From the NCBI GenBank assembly GCA_026315105.1, contig CM048745.1:785335390-785399389 (forward strand): a DNA stretch of 64,000 nt, given 5' to 3'. Positions 1 to 8,689 of this stretch are shown here, one piece after another (the first letter of the stretch is position 1; the number at the start of each line of letters is the position of its first letter). The notes under the pieces were generated by a model, which saw only the letters and a list, made by a program, of their open reading frames with translations, searched no databases and had not been told where the DNA came from. The stretch comes from Locusta migratoria (lineage: Eukaryota > Arthropoda > Insecta > Orthoptera > Acrididae). A program made the translations under genes and the position numbers.

Positions 1-1480
1 TCCATCAATTTTTGTGCTTTTAACTTGTCTTCTTCACGGACATTGGAAATATGGTTTACTGTTACAGCACCTAAGATAAACGGGCTGCAGGTAGTTCCAA
101 AAACAACCCGCGAGTGTCTGTAACATTTCATTTTCTTCACATTGCCATTCTCTCATTATTGAAAAGAAATCCCGATCTTTTGTCGCAACCTCAATCATTT
201 GGCTTTTCAGATGTCTGAAGAAACTCTAATTGCATTCTCTCGAAATATGAGAAGCATCTCTGGGATTAACTGAACATGACTGGGTCCCTTCTCTAGGCAG
301 TCATTCAATGAAACACCTTCTCCTGTCTTGCAGGAAGCGTCAAATACTGGACGAACTGGAGTTGTCAGGCTTGTTAATTTAATTACTGGTCGATGAGGAA
401 GGTAATGGCACCGTCTTTCCAATTATTCATCCGCTAACTCTTCTATGAACCCTTCTTTCTACCAGTCATTGAAAATCTCATCGTAACTCGTGTACAGATT
501 TGCCTTCTTTAGCTTGTCAGTTATAGACTCAAGTCTCTTCTCTGCAATGTGTTTATTGGAACTGATCTCAGTTTGACCTTTCTTCCATGGGAGTTTTACT
601 ATGTAGCGGCCACTGTCATCTCTTTTCAATGTGCTGAGGATATCCCGTTTGACCTCTTCGTTTGTTTTGTTTTCTACCGGATCACAGATACCAATAGTCT
701 CTAGGTCCCAAAGCTGATATATCGTTTGTGCACCGTCACAAGCCATTGAGATGGTGAGGTTACTTAGACTGACATTAACAGATTGATCAAGCCTCTCTCC
801 AGTCAAAGTCCATCCAAGTTGTGTTTCCACTGCTGTAAGTCCATTCTTCAAATTAACCACCTTTCCTGTGAGTATCATGGCATATACATCCTTCCTATGA
901 AGAGATCAGTCTCGGGGAAATCATCCCCCAGGTCACTGATCCAAATCTTCTTCCTTTTCAACTCTTGCAGCAAATCTGAAGATCTTGACACTCATGGGAT
1001 CGATTAAAAAATTCTAGGATGATCCCTTAACTCTATTTCACAACTGAATTGTCGGTCATTTCTTCCTATGTTAATTTTATATCTCTTGTGTTTAATGCTA
1101 GATGTATGGTTTTTCCACCAAACAATACATGGGATACTATTTCTTCTGCACAAGGTTCTAGTCTCAACTCCTCAACTCTACTCTGAAGGAGGTAGCTTCG
1201 TTGTGAACCACAGGCTAAAAATGCACGAACTCTTTTCTGTTTACCATTCCCTTGTAATAAGACCATCAATGTTTGTAGGACAACTTGATCAATATAAGTA
1301 TGGTTAGCTAGGTCGTATGTGACTTGGCTTTGCTGAATTTCTTTCTTAATCTTTGATTCACTCTTTTCAGTTCGTGATAGATCTGGACACATAACAGTAC
1401 TGTGCTTGTTTCCACAAAGTAAGCAGTGTATGGAAGACTTGCAGTTCTTAGCTAATTTGGTTGGGTGTTAAACATTTTTG
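1..1480 (-). pseudogene. BEL/Pao LTR retrotransposon gag-pol fragment (decayed)
   Basis: Read on the minus strand from about 1445 to 1, this is the order of a BEL/Pao polyprotein: a gag zinc-knuckle remnant (CLLCGNKHSTVMC near 1391-1430), a retropepsin-like region (1066-1392), then the protease-RT connection (459-878) and the start of the reverse transcriptase (207-422, with HYLPHRPV and VRPVFDASCKTG; then VVFGTTCSPF near 1-130). The BEL/Pao assignment rests on these motifs, which are typical of the family. The protease active site normally reads D-T/S-G-S; here it reads LACGSQRSY, so the catalytic Asp is lost. Stops and frame changes separate the pieces, and the element runs off the left edge. 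The right edge is cut at the Penelope-like insertion. No LTR is visible. Confidence 0.75.
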
Positions 1481-1492
1481 ATTTACAGACTA

Positions 1493-3235
1493 CTAGGTTG
1501 GATTTTCTGGATCTGACAGAGCTTGGGCCCTGTGCACTAGAGTTTTCAAGACTCCATTCTTCTGTGCTGGGTGGTGGCAGCTACTGGCTTGAAGATATAA
1601 GTCAGTGTGGGTAGGTTTTCGATACACACTATGCCCCAGAGTGCCGTCTGCCTTCCTCTTGACCAGGACATCCAAGAATGGGAGCTGCCCATCCTTCTCT
1701 AGCTCCATAGTGAATTTTATACTCGGGTGGCGTGAATTTAGGTGTTCCAGGAACTCCTCCAGCTTCTCCCTGCCATGGGGCCAAATGACAAATGTGTCAT
1801 CAACGTACCTGAAGAAGCACTTGGGTTGATAAGTGGCTGATGCAAGTGCCTCCTCTTCGAATCTTTCCATGAAAAGGTTGGCTACCACTGGTGATAATGG
1901 GCTGCCCATTGCCACTCCTTCCGTTTGCTCATAAAACTGACCCCCGTAAAGAAAATAAGTCGAGGTCAGTACATGCTTGAACAAGTCAAGCAGGGCACCA
2001 TCGAACTTTTCCCCGATGAGATTGAGTGAGTCAGTCAGTGGCACTCGCGTGAAGAGCGACACTACATCGAAACTGACCAAGATGTCTGAGTCCACAGTGT
2101 GTAGCTGCCTCAGGCGTTGCAGGAAGTCCTCCGAGTTTCGAATGTGGTGGGTGCATTTACCCACATATGGTGCCAGTTTCTTCTTCAGGTATTGTGCAGT
2201 GGGGTAGGTTGCTGCACCGATGTTGCTGACAATAGGTCGGAGAGGGACTCCCTCCTTATGGACCTTGGGGAGTCCATAGAGTCTAGGTGGTACAGGCGCT
2301 TTGGCCTGAAGTTTCTTGATGAGCTGTTCGGGTAGACCTGTCTCCTTCAGCAACATCCGGGTCTTCTTGTCCGCTTTTTCTGTGGGGTCACCCCCTAGAG
2401 GTTTGTATGCAGTGTCCTCCAGAAGTTGTTGCACCTTGCTTTCATACTCCAACTTGTTTAGGATGACTGTGGAGTTACCCTTATCAGCTGGCAGAACTAC
2501 AATGCTGTCGTCCTCACGTAGCTGTCTGAGTGCTGCTCTCGCCTCGCTCGAGATGTTGCATTTGGCGGGCTTTGTCCTGGTGAGTGCCCTGCAAGTCTCC
2601 ATGCGGATCTCTTCAGACACACTGGAAGGTAGTGTGTTGACCACTTGCTCAACAGCACTGATGAATGCAGCCACAGGTACGCTTCTGGGAGTAACTGCAA
2701 AATTGAGGCCCTTGCTGAGTACTTTTGAAGTGGCCTCATCGAGCTGCTTGTCACTCAGGTTGACCACCGTCCTTGTGTCCCCGTCCTGTTGTAACCTTTT
2801 GTTGAGGCGCTCAAACTTGGCCTGTTGACAAGCTGTTGATTTCCTCATGGTGCATTCAGCCAAAGACCAGGAGGCACCATCAACCTTGTCCCAGTCTTCT
2901 CGGGTCAGGGTAGCTGCTATGGAAAGGTGGAGATACAGCAATTCCCTGGACGTGACATCAAGTCGATGGCACATGTCACGCACTCTTTCTCTTACCAGCG
3001 CAAGGCTGGCTCGGTGTTTTATCCTGATCGGCGCTCTGGTGTTAACATGATGCTTGAACATGGCGAAAACTGGAACTACATCCCCCTCTCGGCATCTTAG
3101 TAGGAAACTGAGAGAACTCAGCATCCTCCCCTTTCTCTGCCAAAGCTTATCCAGCTTCTTGATGTTAAGATACATCTCCTCCCCGTAGAGTCTTCTGATG
3201 TAATTCTTCATGCTTTCCCGGCGAGATCTTGACAT
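1493..3235 (-). CDS. Penelope-type reverse transcriptase (5' half of ORF)
   Basis: An uninterrupted 580-codon frame whose start ATG lies at 3233-3235, inside the terminal repeat. Visible landmarks, by residue: LPADKGNST near 250, RLYGLPKVHK near 315, RT motif A SFDVVSLF with its Asp near 390, motif B MGSPLSPVVANLF near 443, and motif C YVDD near 477-480. All catalytic aspartates of the RT palm are present. FLDVLV and KPTHTDLYL after motif C are typical of Penelope elements. The frame ends at DPEN, where it runs into unrelated DNA on the left. The same residues begin the plus-strand frame at 3418, so this is the N-terminal half of a split protein and lacks the endonuclease. Confidence 0.88.
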   Translation of the reverse strand: MSRSRRESMKNYIRRLYGEEMYLNIKKLDKLWQRKGRMLSSLSFLLRCREGDVVPVFAMFKHHVNTRAPIRIKHRASLALVRERVRDMCHRLDVTSRELLYLHLSIAATLTREDWDKVDGASWSLAECTMRKSTACQQAKFERLNKRLQQDGDTRTVVNLSDKQLDEATSKVLSKGLNFAVTPRSVPVAAFISAVEQVVNTLPSSVSEEIRMETCRALTRTKPAKCNISSEARAALRQLREDDSIVVLPADKGNSTVILNKLEYESKVQQLLEDTAYKPLGGDPTEKADKKTRMLLKETGLPEQLIKKLQAKAPVPPRLYGLPKVHKEGVPLRPIVSNIGAATYPTAQYLKKKLAPYVGKCTHHIRNSEDFLQRLRQLHTVDSDILVSFDVVSLFTRVPLTDSLNLIGEKFDGALLDLFKHVLTSTYFLYGGQFYEQTEGVAMGSPLSPVVANLFMERFEEEALASATYQPKCFFRYVDDTFVIWPHGREKLEEFLEHLNSRHPSIKFTMELEKDGQLPFLDVLVKRKADGTLGHSVYRKPTHTDLYLQASSCHHPAQKNGVLKTLVHRAQALSDPENPT

Positions 3236-3417
3236 TTTGGATAAACTGAATTACTGCCGGATGTATGCGTCGTTCTGGCACAATATTTCGGCCACGTAAC
3301 TCGCTGCCTTCTTCAGGTGCTACCTGAGACTGCCGTTTTTGGAGGACCTGGTCCAGTATTTATGCCCAGCAGACGCTAGGCCCTCTGTCTGCGGTCCGCG
3401 CCCAGCTGGCGCTGCTT
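3227..3417 (-). repeat. Penelope terminal repeat (5' copy, inverted)
   Basis: Reverse complement of 4784-4977 with only a few mismatches. It includes the ATG of the RT frame and directly abuts the start of the endonuclease half at 3418. In an uninverted element these would be direct terminal repeats. Here they face each other because the 5' half is flipped. Confidence 0.85.
3278..3320 (-). ncRNA. Hammerhead-ribozyme-like motif in Penelope terminal repeat
   Basis: On the minus strand: a 4-bp helix I (GCAC with GTGC), core CTGAAGA, a stem-loop formed by GGC and GCC with an inner GCG/CGT pairing, GAAA, a two-base loop closed by A-U, then U at the cleavage position. This is the order of a type I hammerhead (CUGANGA, GAA, UH). 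Hammerheads with very short helix III are described in Penelope-like elements. Activity here is inferred from pattern only. Confidence 0.5.
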
Positions 3418-4884
3418 GTGCACAGGGCCCAAGCTCTGTCAGATCCAGAAAATCTTGCCACGGAGATTGAACACCTTCAGCTGGTTTTCAGCAGAAATGG
3501 ATACTCCTCCAGAGACATCCAGAGGGCACTTCATACAACCAGCCAACCACAGGATACAGAGGAGGAGCCGGAGGAGGCAAAGAAGGTGGCATACTTACCA
3601 TATGCTGGTCCTATTTCTGCGAAGATCAGCAGAATTCTTATGAAGTATGATATTAAGAGCATATTCTGCCCACCTGCCAAAATTGGGACAATGCTGGGAA
3701 GTGTGAAAGATGACCTGGGGCTACGTAAACCAGGCATTTACAGCATCCCGTGCCATTGCGGGATGTCATACATCGGCCAGACAATCAGGACGGTGAATAT
3801 AAGGTGCAAAGAACACCAGAGGTGCACCAGACTCGGACAGGCAACCAAGTCAGCCATAGCAGAGCACTGTCTAGAGTATGGCCACACAATGGACTATGAC
3901 AAAACCAAAATTGTGACACAGACCCCAAGATTCTGGGACAGCATCATACAGGAGGCCATCGAAATAAAGGTCACTGACAACCTAATAAACCGAGATAGCG
4001 GTTACCAGCTAAGTACAGCGTGGAGTCCGGCTCTGGAACTTGTCAAGGCCCAGCGGAAGGGACCACATAACCCCACAAGAAGTAGAAACAACTCAGAAGT
4101 GGCGCTAGGCAGGCGCGGACCGAGAATGGAGCGCCTGACACCGGACGGGCCTCAAACAGCTGCCATAGCAGCAGATGTCGGCCAAGACGGGCGCGGACGT
4201 CCGTTGGAGCGTCTGTGCAGCCACAACACCTCAGGAGAGGCGCGAGGCGGGTACGGACCAAGATCAGAGCGTCTGACGCCAGAAGGGCCTCAGACAGCTG
4301 CCCTGACCACAGATGGTGGACGAGCTGGGCGCGGACGTCCGTCGGAACAGCAGGGAGGTTTCAACACCTCAGAGGAAGCGCCATGCGGGCGCGGACCGCG
4401 AATGGAGCGCCCATTGCAGGAGGGGCCTCAAACAGCTGTTATAGCAGCAGATGTCGGCCAAGGCGGGCGTGGACATCCGTTGGAGCATCTGCGCAGCCAC
4501 AACATCTCAGGAGAGGCGCGAGGTGGGCACGGACCAAGATCAGAGCGCCTGACGCCAGAAGGGCCTCAGACAGCTGCACCGACCACAGATGGTGGACAAG
4601 ATGGGCGCGGACGTCCGTCGGAGCACAAGGCAAGCCACAACACCTCAGGAGCAGCGCCAGACGGGCGCGGACCGCAGAGGGAGCAGCCAACGTGGGAGGG
4701 GCCTCAGAGAGGTGCCGCTGCCACAGATGAGGGCCGATTGGGGCGCGGACGTCCGACGGAACGCCAGGGAAGAGACAACACCCTACAAGCAGCGCCAGAT
4801 GGGCGCGGACCGCAGACAGAGCGCCTAGCGTCTGCTGGGCATAAATACTGGACCAGGTCCTCCAAAAACGGCAGTCTCAGGTAG
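3418..4884 (+). CDS. Penelope GIY-YIG endonuclease (3' half of ORF) with repeat tail
   Basis: Open for 488 codons. It starts inside the element, so its first Met is probably not a real start; it continues the RT frame found on the other strand. Residues 104-195 form a GIY-YIG nuclease: GIY at 106-108, CHCG next to it, YIGQT at 118-122, Arg129, EH at 132-133, His150, a GH at 155-156, the metal-binding Glu near 179-182 and an Asn at 191. All expected catalytic positions are present. From about residue 229 to 475 there is a proline/glycine/arginine-rich tandem-repeat tail (see 4107-4850) that I do not recall as a standard part of the family. The stop lies inside the terminal repeat. In the source element this nuclease would nick the target DNA to prime reverse transcription. 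Confidence 0.87.
   Translation: MHRAQALSDPENLATEIEHLQLVFSRNGYSSRDIQRALHTTSQPQDTEEEPEEAKKVAYLPYAGPISAKISRILMKYDIKSIFCPPAKIGTMLGSVKDDLGLRKPGIYSIPCHCGMSYIGQTIRTVNIRCKEHQRCTRLGQATKSAIAEHCLEYGHTMDYDKTKIVTQTPRFWDSIIQEAIEIKVTDNLINRDSGYQLSTAWSPALELVKAQRKGPHNPTRSRNNSEVALGRRGPRMERLTPDGPQTAAIAADVGQDGRGRPLERLCSHNTSGEARGGYGPRSERLTPEGPQTAALTTDGGRAGRGRPSEQQGGFNTSEEAPCGRGPRMERPLQEGPQTAVIAADVGQGGRGHPLEHLRSHNISGEARGGHGPRSERLTPEGPQTAAPTTDGGQDGRGRPSEHKASHNTSGAAPDGRGPQREQPTWEGPQRGAAATDEGRLGRGRPTERQGRDNTLQAAPDGRGPQTERLASAGHKYWTRSSKNGSLR
4107..4850 (+). repeat. Tandem 138-bp repeats encoding a GRGRP-rich tail
   Basis: About five and a half units spaced near 138 bp (46 codons) inside the endonuclease frame. Each unit encodes a GRGPR-x-ER block, then EGPQTAA, then a D-x-G-x-x-GRGRP block. 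Units 1 and 3 resemble each other (AAIAADVGQ or AVIAADVGQ), as do 2 and 4 (TTDGG), so there is a 276-bp higher-order period. Four of five units keep the core RGRP; the third reads GRGHP. RGRP is the core of AT-hook DNA-binding motifs, but flanking basic residues are sparse. Confidence 0.85.
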
Positions 4885-4977
4885 CACCTGAAGAAGGCAG
4901 CGAGTTACGCGGCCGAAATATTGTGCCAGAACGACGCATACATCCGGCAGTAATCCCGTTTATCCAAAATGTCAAGA
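4784..4977 (+). repeat. Penelope terminal repeat (3' copy)
   Basis: Begins inside the last codons of the endonuclease frame (GRGPQTER region) and ends nine bases after and including the copied ATG of the RT frame (ATGTCAAGA). It is near-identical to 3227-3417 reversed. It marks the right end of the element; DNA beyond 4977 does not match the 5' copy. Confidence 0.85.
4884..4926 (+). ncRNA. Hammerhead-ribozyme-like motif in Penelope terminal repeat
   Basis: Same 43-nt layout as the inverted copy: GCAC (4884-4887), CTGAAGA (4888-4894), a stem-loop with GGC/GCC plus GCG/CGC, GAAA (4915-4918), UA loop, UU, then GTGC (4923-4926) pairing with GCAC. Every invariant core position I can name is satisfied, and the cleavage triplet would be AUU. 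Confidence 0.5.
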
Positions 4978-5824
4978 AAGATCATGGTTCAAATGTCTAT
5001 GTGTATACAGAAATGAATAACTTTTCTAACCAATCAGTATAAACAAAATATTTCAGATTTGTTCCTAAGACATATTTAGCGCAATCAACAGATATTACTA
5101 CAAGTATTAACACAAGCAAACATTTCACAATTTACGTGACGAAACCACAAAACTGAACTAAAATTTTTCGATGTCCAGATAGGTATTCTAATAATCAGAA
5201 ACATCTTCAGTCAGTCAAATAAAAGAGAATCAGTTACATTTTCTTTAAATTGAAATTAAAAGGCGTTATTTTTGACATCTTACCGAGAATGCGGTTTAGT
5301 CTCAGTGAAATTATTTGCCCTTGCTTCGAAAAGATGCGTTCACCTGGCACAGATGTAGCAACAATGCATAACAACACTTAGTTCACGCGAAACTAACTCA
5401 AAACACCGAAGGACTTCACAACTTTTCTCTATGGTATCCCAGTTTTCAAACCTCAGTTGAAGGGTACCGGTAGCATAATTCAAAATCTCGCGTGGCACGT
5501 TAGGGGAACAAACAACTTAAACCCATTGTACGCCTGGCCGCTGTGTCGAACTCACCCAGGCAGACGGACAGCAAAACACATGTTAACGGTATCTAGCGTC
5601 CGGTACATGAATCACAAGATTCGTAGTTTCGAAACAATGCCGATTCAAGTTTCGACTCAGTCGAACAGTTCGCTGACTCGATTCACTGAGTCGAAACATC
5701 AACTCAGTAGTCAACTCTACTGCGAATGGTTGAAAGCAAGGGTATTTTTACCGAGGACATGCAGCTCTACTGTATGAATATATGATGATAGCGTCTTCCC
5801 GGGTAAAATAGTCCAGAGGTGAAA
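4978..5824. other. No recognisable gene
   Basis: AT-rich DNA to about 5280, then mixed sequence. A 106-codon frame at 5457-5777 has no family motif I recognise. A cluster of short GACTCAGTCGAA-like repeats lies near 5650-5710. The stretch next to 5820 may be 5' leader of the adjoining LINE. Confidence 0.4.
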
Positions 5825-5966
5825 TAGTCTCCCATTTGGATCTCCGGGCGGGGACTACTAAGGAGGATGTCGTTATCAAGAAAAACAAAACAGGTATTCT
5901 ACGGGTCGGAGCGTGGAATGATCTAACTCTTATCGTGTGGGTAAGTTAGAAAATTTGTAAAGAGAA

Positions 5967-6852
5967 ATGGATAGATTTAAGTTAGATATGGTAGGGATTA
6001 ATGAAGTTCGTTGGCAGGATGAACAGGATTTCTGGTCAGGAGAGTACAGGATTATAAAGACAAAATCAGTTAGAGGTAATGCAGGAGTAGGTCTATTAAT
6101 GAATAAGAAAATAGAAATACACGTAAGTTATTATGAACAATATGGTGAACGCATTATCGTAGCAAAGATGGACACAAAACCAACACCGACTAAACTAGTG
6201 CAAGTTATTATGAAAGCAATAAAGCATAAAATTATTATGAACAATATGGTGAACGCATTATCGTAGCAAAGATGGACACAAAACCAACACCGACTAAACT
6301 AGTGCAAGTTTATATGCCAACTAGCACGGCTGTTGATGAGGATATCGAAGAAAAGTATGAGGAGATAAAAGAAATCATTCAGAAAGTTAAGGGTACTAGA
6401 ACTCGGTAGTATGAAAGGGAAGAGAAGGAAATGTAGTAGGTGAATATGGACTGGGAAACATGAATGAAAGAGGAGATTACTTGGTAGAATTTTGCGCAGA
6501 GCATAATTTAATGGTCACCAACACTTGGTTTAAACATTATGAAAGAAGGCTGTATACGTGGAAGAGACTAGAAGACACTGTAAGGTTTCAGATTGACTTT
6601 AGAATGGTAAGGAATAGATTTAGAAACCAGGTTTTAAACTGTAAGACATATCCAGGGGCAGATATAGACTCTGACCATAACTTGTTGGTTATGAACTGCA
6701 GATTAAAACTTAAGAGACTGCAGAAACCTAGAAAAATTAGGAGATGGAACCTGGACAAATTAAAGGAACCAGGGGTAGTTGAGAGTTTCAGAGGGAGCAT
6801 TAGAAAAGGATTGGCTGAAATAAGGGAAAATAGTAGAGTAGAAGAAGAATGA
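5967..6852 (+). pseudogene. RTE-like LINE endonuclease domain (broken)
   Basis: The first frame carries KLDMVGINEVRWQDE, the E-containing motif of APE-type LINE endonucleases, then GNAGVGLLMNK. The second frame (6460-6852) carries NERGDYLVEFCAEHNLMV, YTWKR and DSDHNLLV; the DSDH ends the catalytic domain (SDH motif). Between them, near 6385-6425, the block that should contain the GDWN active-site motif is deleted. The copy at 6232-6310 throws the frame off. The reading frame closes at 6852. A working enzyme would nick target DNA for reverse transcription; this copy cannot. Confidence 0.78.
6128..6310 (+). repeat. Exact 79-bp direct duplication inside the LINE
   Basis: 6128-6206 and 6232-6310 are identical over 79 bp, separated by 25 bp. 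The rest of this LINE is heavily mutated, so perfect identity points to a recent local duplication or an assembly error. Confidence 0.93.
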
Positions 6853-7361
6853 GTAGCTTTGAGAGATAGGGTAGTGAAGGCCACAGAGGATCATATAGGC
6901 AGAAGGACAAGGCCTTAATAGAAATCCCTACATAACACAGGATATACTGAACTTAAGTGATGAGAGGAGAAAATATAAACATTCAGCAAGTGAAGCAGGC
7001 AAAAGGGAATACAAACGTCTGAAAAATGAGATTGACAGGAAGTGCAGACTGGCTAAGCATGAGTGGCTAGAGGACAAATTCAGAACAGTAGAAGAATGCA
7101 TAACTAGGGGAAAGATAGATACCGCCTACAGGAAAATACAAGAGGTATTTGAAGACAAGAAAAGCAGTTGTATGAATATCAAGAACTCGGACGGAAAACC
7201 AGTACTAAGCAAATAGGGGAAAGCTGAACTGTGGAAGGAATATATAGCCTATACAAAGGAAACAAACTAGAAGGTGTATTCTAGAAATGGAAGACGAAGT
7301 GGAGGAAGATGAGATAGGAGATATGATACTGCGATAAGAATTTGATAGAGCGCTGAAGGAC

Positions 7362-8490
7362 TTGAGTCGAAACAAGGACCCTGGAGTAGATGACTTTCCA
7401 TCTGAACTGTTGATATCGTTAGGAGAGCCAGTCGTGAAAAAATTGTATTTCCTGGTATGCAAGATGTATGAGGCAGGGGAAATACCCTCCGACTTCAAGA
7501 AGAATATTGTAATTCCATTTCCAAAAAAAGCAAGTGCAGACAAGTGTGAAAATTACAGAACTATAAGTTTAATAAGTCATGGTTGCAAAATACTGACACA
7601 AATTATTTACAGACTGTTGAGGCGTACGGCCAGCGCCACACGCCAGACGTAGAAGAACGATCGTGCAGAAGGCAGTGATCGACAGAAAATCAATCGCAAG
7701 CAGGCGCCGCGCATCCTGGAGGGAGTAACTGAAGACGCGCGCCCTCTACAAGTGGCTATATCTAGGCCGACATACGTCTGGACGGCCGTCAGTTACTATT
7801 CGGGAATACATCAGTTACTATTCATAACGAAGGCCGTTACATTCAGGAATAGGGCATTTACTAGTGAGCACTCGGACATTTTCTAGGCAGCTATGAAGAC
7901 AAAACTAGTACAGCAATAAGTAAGAACGCGGCTACGAACATAGTAGTAACTAAGTGCGCAGCTAGCAACATACAGTAGACGACGGCGCAAGAAGAGAGAA
8001 GAATCAGACATATGTTCTAAAGTTGAGTATATTAGATATTCAGTCAATAACACTTGTATTATTAATCTTTATAGTTGTTACACATTACATCAATTCCTGC
8101 ACCAGTCCCTTTCCTAACTACTAGACCAGGACAAGTAAACAACAAAAGGCGACGAGGTCACAACACAGACGAATGGAAAAGCTTGTTGAATGCAACCTCG
8201 GGGAAGATCAGTTTGGATTTATGAGAAATGTAGGAACAAACGAGGCAATACTCACATTACGACTTATCTTAGAAGATAGGCTAAGGAAGAGCAAACCCAC
8301 TTTTCTATCGTTTGTAGGTTAGAAAAAAGCTTTTGACAATGTCGACTGGAATACACTCTTTCAGATTCTGAAGGAAGCAGGGGTAAAATATAGGGAGCGA
8401 AAAGTTATATTCAACCTTTACAAAAACCAGACAGCAGTTATTAGAGTCGAAGGGCAAGAAAGGACGCTGAGGGAAGGAAGTGAATGCGAT
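7362..8490 (+). pseudogene. RTE-like reverse transcriptase, interrupted by LTR
   Basis: 7362-7614 encodes the front of the RT: NKDPGVDDFPSELL, then NIVIPFPKKAS and NYRTISLISHGCKILTQII. The same domain resumes after the LTR at 8166 with RRMEKLVECNLGEDQFGF, NEAILTLRLI and KKAFDNVDW. Motif A should read F-x-D-L-x-K-A-F-D; here it reads FVG-stop-KKAFD, so the first catalytic Asp is gone and a stop is present. Motif C is not reached. This piece shows that the LTR at 7615-8165 landed in an already existing LINE. Confidence 0.8.
7615..8165. mobile_element. Solo LTR, 551 bp, with 5-bp target duplication
   Basis: Begins TGTTG and ends CAACA, the usual TG...CA inverted ends. It is flanked by CAGAC at 7610-7614 and 8166-8170, and removing it restores the LINE reading TTTACAGACGAATGG. 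A 5-bp duplication fits Gypsy or BEL integrases. No internal coding region remains, so it is a recombination product between two LTRs. Confidence 0.82.
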
Positions 8491-8496
8491 CATAAC

Positions 8497-8670
8497 ATTG
8501 CAAGATTAGAATCATGTTCTCTAGACATGTACCCAAACGAATGTGCCTGGGATGCGTTGAAAATGGCTCCTTTTAACGAGACGGTCCATCAACCAATCTG
8601 AGCTATGCCATTGAGGAGTGGAACAGTCTGGGCTAACTGTCCCTTAATGATCTAGTAGACAGTATCTTCT
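8497..8670 (+). mobile_element. Tc1-like transposase C-terminal scrap
   Basis: Translates to LDMYPNECAWDALK followed by a decayed region with LRSGTVWANCPL. This resembles the D-M-N-P-I-E-H-x-W-D-x-L block and the downstream helix of Tc1-like transposases. Only about 55 codons survive, with a stop. No terminal repeat is visible. Confidence 0.55.
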
Positions 8671-8689
8671 TCTTTTTCTGTGGCGTTTG

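Larger units (their letters stand above)
1493..4977. mobile_element. Penelope-like retroelement with inverted 5' half
   Basis: Penelope-like elements encode one protein with a telomerase-like reverse transcriptase followed by a GIY-YIG endonuclease, flanked by LTR-like terminal repeats. Here the RT half lies on the minus strand (1493-3235) and the endonuclease half on the plus strand (3418-4884). The two halves share a 37-bp overlap: positions 1493-1529 are the reverse complement of 3418-3454, and both encode HRAQALSDPEN. The terminal repeat is found at 3227-3417 (inverted) and 4784-4977. So one element of roughly 3.4 kb was rearranged so that its 5' portion flipped around a point just before the endonuclease. 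Both halves remain open, which suggests a fairly young insertion. I could not identify a target-site duplication. Confidence 0.85.
5825..8490 (+). mobile_element. RTE-like non-LTR retrotransposon, broken and split by a solo LTR
   Basis: The order is apurinic-type endonuclease (5967-6852), linker, then reverse transcriptase (7362-7614, resuming at 8166). This matches RTE-clade LINEs with a single ORF. Frameshifts, a 79-bp duplication, loss of the endonuclease GDWN motif and loss of RT motif A show it is dead. The 3' end is missing: homology stops near 8490, where a Tc1-like scrap begins. The insertion of a 551-bp LTR at 7615 post-dates the LINE. Confidence 0.8.

Noticed and set aside
3418..3420. 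The Met at 3418 as the genuine start of the endonuclease gene
   Set aside because: The same residues continue the RT frame on the opposite strand; it is an internal Met of a split protein.
7624..8160. Unusual insertion domain in the RTE reverse transcriptase
   Set aside because: It is a non-coding solo LTR with TG...CA ends and a 5-bp duplication.
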